From IMG/VR virus record IMGVR_UViG_3300021138_001972, positions 23,335 through 87,334 of that record: a stretch of 64,000 nt of DNA; one strand, written 5' to 3'. The DNA comes from a virus. Made by a program: the position numbers and the translations under genes. This document shows, one piece after another, positions 61,917 to 64,000 of this stretch. Positions within the stretch are counted from its first letter, which is position 1; every line of letters starts with the position of its first letter. Under the pieces are notes generated by a model. It was not told the origin of the DNA. It saw nothing but the letters and a program-made list of their open reading frames with translations, and ran no database searches.

Positions 61917-62579
61917 TCACCAACCCATGGCATGATAGAGATCGCCCACGTTGTTGGCGCGACGCACTGGCTGATCACAGCTGTCAAACGTCTTGCTGAA
62001 GACGCTGGTGCACCAGCCTGGATGGTTGGGCTGCCAGAAATCTCTGCGATTCCAACCTTGGTTGATTATGTGCTCCTGCACATCGTTGTACTGCCAGCGG
62101 CAGCTGTTGTCCAGTATTATGATGCCGTCTTGTTTCACGCACTGTGCTGCATAATACAAGCAGAGGCTGCGTGCCATACCGTCAACAACAACCACATCAA
62201 AGTAACCCTGTGGCCATTTGAATATGGTTCCTGCATATTTGCGCCATTCCCAGTTCTCCATGCCATGGTACTGAGACTCAACCTGGCTGGTTGGATGCAG
62301 CGGTAGATCAAAATCTTCAGCAAAGAACGCTGCTTCTGCTGCTTTAGCTTCCGCACAGCTTTCGCCGTCCCGTCCAACATATATTATGCTGTCAAGGCTG
62401 GTGTTGCTGCGTGCAGTGATCACCCAGGCTGCGTCATGCTCCATGGCACGCACTTCTGCGCAGCGTTTGTAGTAGTAGGTGGTGCTGCCACCTGCTCCAA
62501 ATTCAAACACTCGCCACGTGGGCTGTATGATGCTGTCCAGATAGTCTATCGCAGGTTGCGTGTACAATGGTTGGGTCAT
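61917..62579 (-). CDS. class I methyltransferase-like protein
   Basis: 220 aa. R-V-F-E-F-G-A-G-G-S-T-T-Y-Y (SAM-binding glycine loop), A-M-E-H-D-A-A-W (acidic end of strand 2), Y-F-D-V-V-V-V-D-G and I-I-I-L-D-N-S (strands 4-5). This is the pattern of FkbM-type or sugar-related methyltransferases. Substrate unknown. Convergent with the small membrane gene. Confidence 0.72.
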   Translation of the reverse strand: MTQPLYTQPAIDYLDSIIQPTWRVFEFGAGGSTTYYYKRCAEVRAMEHDAAWVITARSNTSLDSIIYVGRDGESCAEAKAAEAAFFAEDFDLPLHPTSQVESQYHGMENWEWRKYAGTIFKWPQGYFDVVVVDGMARSLCLYYAAQCVKQDGIIILDNSCRWQYNDVQEHIINQGWNRRDFWQPNHPGWCTSVFSKTFDSCDQPVRRANNVGDLYHAMGW

Positions 62580-62620
62580 CTTTAAATTATAATTCGCGGC
62601 AGTGCTAGATCAAAATAAAT

Positions 62621-62696
62621 GCCCAGATATCCCAACGGCAGAGGAACCAGTCTCAAAAGCTGTGTGTTGTGGGTTCGAGTCCCACTCTGGGCACCA
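62621..62696 (+). tRNA. tRNA-Leu(CAA), short variable loop, copy 2
   Basis: Acceptor GCCCAGA/TCTGGGC with A73, anticodon loop CTCAAAA, short variable loop, T-arm GTGGG-TTCGAGT-CCCAC, CCA. Again no long arm for a Leu anticodon. Confidence 0.85.
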
Positions 62697-62701
62697 TCGA
62701 T

Positions 62702-62777
62702 GCTCTCTTGGTGAAACCGGAGATCACAGGGGTCTACGAAACCCCAGTTCCAGATTCGAATTCTGGGGAGAGCGCCA
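62702..62777 (+). tRNA. tRNA-Arg(ACG)
   Basis: Acceptor GCTCTCT/GGAGAGC, anticodon arm GGGGT-CTACGAA-ACCCC, T-arm CCAGA-TTCGAAT-TCTGG, encoded GCCA. Confidence 0.92.
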
Positions 62778-62787
62778 ACTATACTCC

Positions 62788-62795
62788 ATAAATAT
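62788..62795 (+). promoter_or_regulatory. T4-like late promoter box
   Basis: ATAAATAT, 24 bases before ATG 62820; AGGAG between. Confidence 0.5.
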
Positions 62796-62819
62796 ATCAG
62801 CATTAATAGGAGACGTCAC

Positions 62820-63548
62820 ATGCCATTAGATCTATCACAGCTCGGCGAATGGCAGCACTGCCAACGCAACTGGGATCACAGCAAGCCTGTCACCGACGAA
62901 GACGTGACCAATCTCATCAACATAGCCACGCAGATGCCCATCAAGCAGAACAATGATTATTTCGATCTAGTGGTGATCAGAGACCGTGCGGTGATCGATC
63001 AACTGGTGCAGCTGACTTCGCGAGGTGCATATACGCCAGATGACAGCCACGAGTTGGACATGCTGACCAGAGCCTATCCTGATCCCAGCACCTATCCCGC
63101 AGGTGTTGAATCACCAGAGCAACTGGAGGAAGTGTGGCAGATAAATCCACAGGTGCTGGCCCCGCTGTTGATAGTGTTTGTCAAGAAACCAGTTAACGTA
63201 CCAGAAGTTGATCATCGCAGCGGCTATGCTGCTCTGTATGGTGAGAACAGCGACATCTTTGAAAAGATGGTGGCACAGGACATGTTCACAGCAATTGGCA
63301 TTGCTGCTGGTGCCATGATAGCTTACTGCAGAGACCGAGGCATGGCCACTGCCATGTGTACCTGCCACAATCACGAGGCCATCGCAGAGCTGCTGGGTTT
63401 CCAAGCCGACCAGAAAGGTCACGTGAGCCAGCTGATATTCTGCACAGGCTATGCCAATCCCAATCTCAAATACAACGTGCATCCAATCCTAGACAAGCTG
63501 GATTTTGGCACACTTGAGAGACCAAAGATCAACGTGACCTATCTATGA
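62820..63548 (+). CDS. nitroreductase-family flavoprotein
   Basis: 242 aa. N-terminal R-N-W-D-x(4)-T-D-E-D-V-T-N-L-I and P-I-K-Q-N-N-D-Y-F-D-L-V-V-I fit the FMN-binding start of nitroreductases; I-G-I-A-A-G-A-M-I-A-Y-C-R-D-R-G-M-A-T and F-C-T-G-Y-A-N-P are the later FMN and dimer motifs. It would reduce a nitro group, quinone or flavin with NAD(P)H. AGGAG ribosome site. Overlaps the next gene as ATGAG. Confidence 0.8.
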   Translation: MPLDLSQLGEWQHCQRNWDHSKPVTDEDVTNLINIATQMPIKQNNDYFDLVVIRDRAVIDQLVQLTSRGAYTPDDSHELDMLTRAYPDPSTYPAGVESPEQLEEVWQINPQVLAPLLIVFVKKPVNVPEVDHRSGYAALYGENSDIFEKMVAQDMFTAIGIAAGAMIAYCRDRGMATAMCTCHNHEAIAELLGFQADQKGHVSQLIFCTGYANPNLKYNVHPILDKLDFGTLERPKINVTYL

Positions 63549-63730
63549 GCAACTGGGTCAGCAATCCCTGCCAGGGCAAGCGTTGCCATCAGGTACAGGG
63601 ACGCTGTGCAGATTGTGGTCGCACCATGCCAGAGATCCTAGAGTGGACTCGCGCCACTGCTGAGAGAAAGCGTGAGATCAAAGCTGCGGCAGCTCAGAGA
63701 CTGGCTAGACAAACTGCAGAAAGACAGTGA
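63545..63730 (+). CDS. DUF1289-like small Cys protein
   Basis: 61 aa. N-P-C-Q-G-K-R-C-H-Q-V-Q-G-R-C-A-D-C-G-R-T-M-P-E-I-L-E-W matches DUF1289 (four Cys, then G-R-T and W), followed by a charged helix. Likely binds a metal or Fe-S cluster. Start overlaps the nitroreductase stop by 4 bases, so the two are co-translated and may act together. Confidence 0.8.
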   Translation: MSNWVSNPCQGKRCHQVQGRCADCGRTMPEILEWTRATAERKREIKAAAAQRLARQTAERQ

Positions 63731-63744
63731 CATTTAGATATTCG

Positions 63745-63792
63745 GAGGTATGCGAGCAAGGTTGATGGTTCCAAGCCTTGTACCTCCGCCAT
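63745..63792 (+). ncRNA. 48-nt tRNA minihelix-like element with CCA
   Basis: GGAGGTA pairs with TACCTCC, then GCCA; inside only TGCGAG and one hairpin CAAGGTTG-(ATGGTTC)-CAA-G-CCTTG. Acceptor plus one arm, without D- or anticodon arms. Confidence 0.45.
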
Positions 63793-63795
63793 ATT

Positions 63796-63869
63796 GGGGA
63801 GTAGTTCAGCGATAGAACGCAGGTCTCTGGAACCTGATGTCGGTGGTTTGAATCCATCCTCCCCAGCCA
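63796..63869 (+). tRNA. tRNA-Gln(CUG)
   Basis: Acceptor TGGGGAG/CTCCCCA, anticodon arm CAGGT-CTCTGGA-ACCTG, T-arm GGTGG-TTTGAAT-CCATC, encoded GCCA. Confidence 0.92.
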
Positions 63870-63884
63870 TTTTTCCACAACGAT

Positions 63885-63958
63885 TCGGGGATAGTTTAAT
63901 GGTAGAACGAGGGCCTTTGAAGCCCATAGTCTTGGTTCGAGACCAGGTCCCCGAACCA
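63885..63958 (+). tRNA. tRNA-Gln(UUG)
   Basis: Acceptor TCGGGGA/TCCCCGA, anticodon arm GGGC-CTTTGAA-GCCC, T-arm CTTGG-TTCGAGA-CCAGG, encoded ACCA. Confidence 0.92.
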
Positions 63959-64000
63959 GCATGCTCTGTTGTTATGAAGCTACCATAAATCTGCATATAT

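Overview
The window reads as part of a large tailed-phage genome that infects a Gram-negative bacterium. The evidence is a lysis block (two overlapping spanin-like genes and a 3-TM holin), collagen-like tail-fibre proteins including one with an S74 chaperone tail, four homing-endonuclease-type genes, a tRNA island of more than 30 genes or tRNA-like elements, and about 18 AT-rich boxes (consensus near ATAAATATC / TATAAATA) in front of late-type genes that resemble the T4 late promoter. Genes are packed with ATGA/TTGA overlaps. The host cannot be named from the sequence.

Region by region: 1-2071 lysis genes. 2068-18417, almost all on the minus strand, is an enzyme island: a NodU/CmcH-type carbamoyltransferase, a nucleotide-sugar dehydrogenase, three paralogous glycosyltransferase-like proteins, two B12-binding-type radical SAM enzymes, four twitch/SPASM-type radical SAM genes (one of them a two-module fusion) and a tiny basic peptide ORF. 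18536-23060 holds a full-length primary-type sigma factor, a GNAT-like protein, an amidinotransferase and a superoxide-dismutase-fold protein. 23137-25182 is a subtilase with an outer-membrane barrel tail. 25222-44746 holds tail-fibre and virion-type genes (three collagen-like proteins), an ExoX-like nuclease, a GNAT, glycan-type enzymes, a 7Fe ferredoxin broken by one in-frame amber codon, two more radical SAM genes, small membrane proteins and a glucosaminidase. 44811-63958 is the tRNA island, interleaved with ClpP, small late genes, methyltransferases, a radical SAM enzyme split from its SPASM part, homing endonucleases, a 2OG-Fe(II) oxygenase, an iron-permease-like protein and a nitroreductase.

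How it may work together: the island looks like a pathway that builds or alters a glycan or a small metabolite or peptide, with about ten radical SAM modules; ferredoxin would be the natural reductant. The sigma factor and the repeated TTGACA/TAGACA - 16 bp - TATAAT promoters suggest phage-directed use of ordinary sigma-70 type promoters, while the ATAAATATC boxes mark a late regulon whose start codons often lie only 2-5 nt after the box, so many late mRNAs should be leaderless.

The parts I find most unusual are the leaderless late genes, the set of structurally aberrant tRNAs (loop-deficient, D-armless, one with a hairpin insert at the canonical 37/38 intron site, Leu-anticodon tRNAs without a long variable arm), late boxes placed inside hairpins before homing-endonuclease genes, and the dense radical SAM island. 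Positions of motifs were read by eye; no search or folding program was run.
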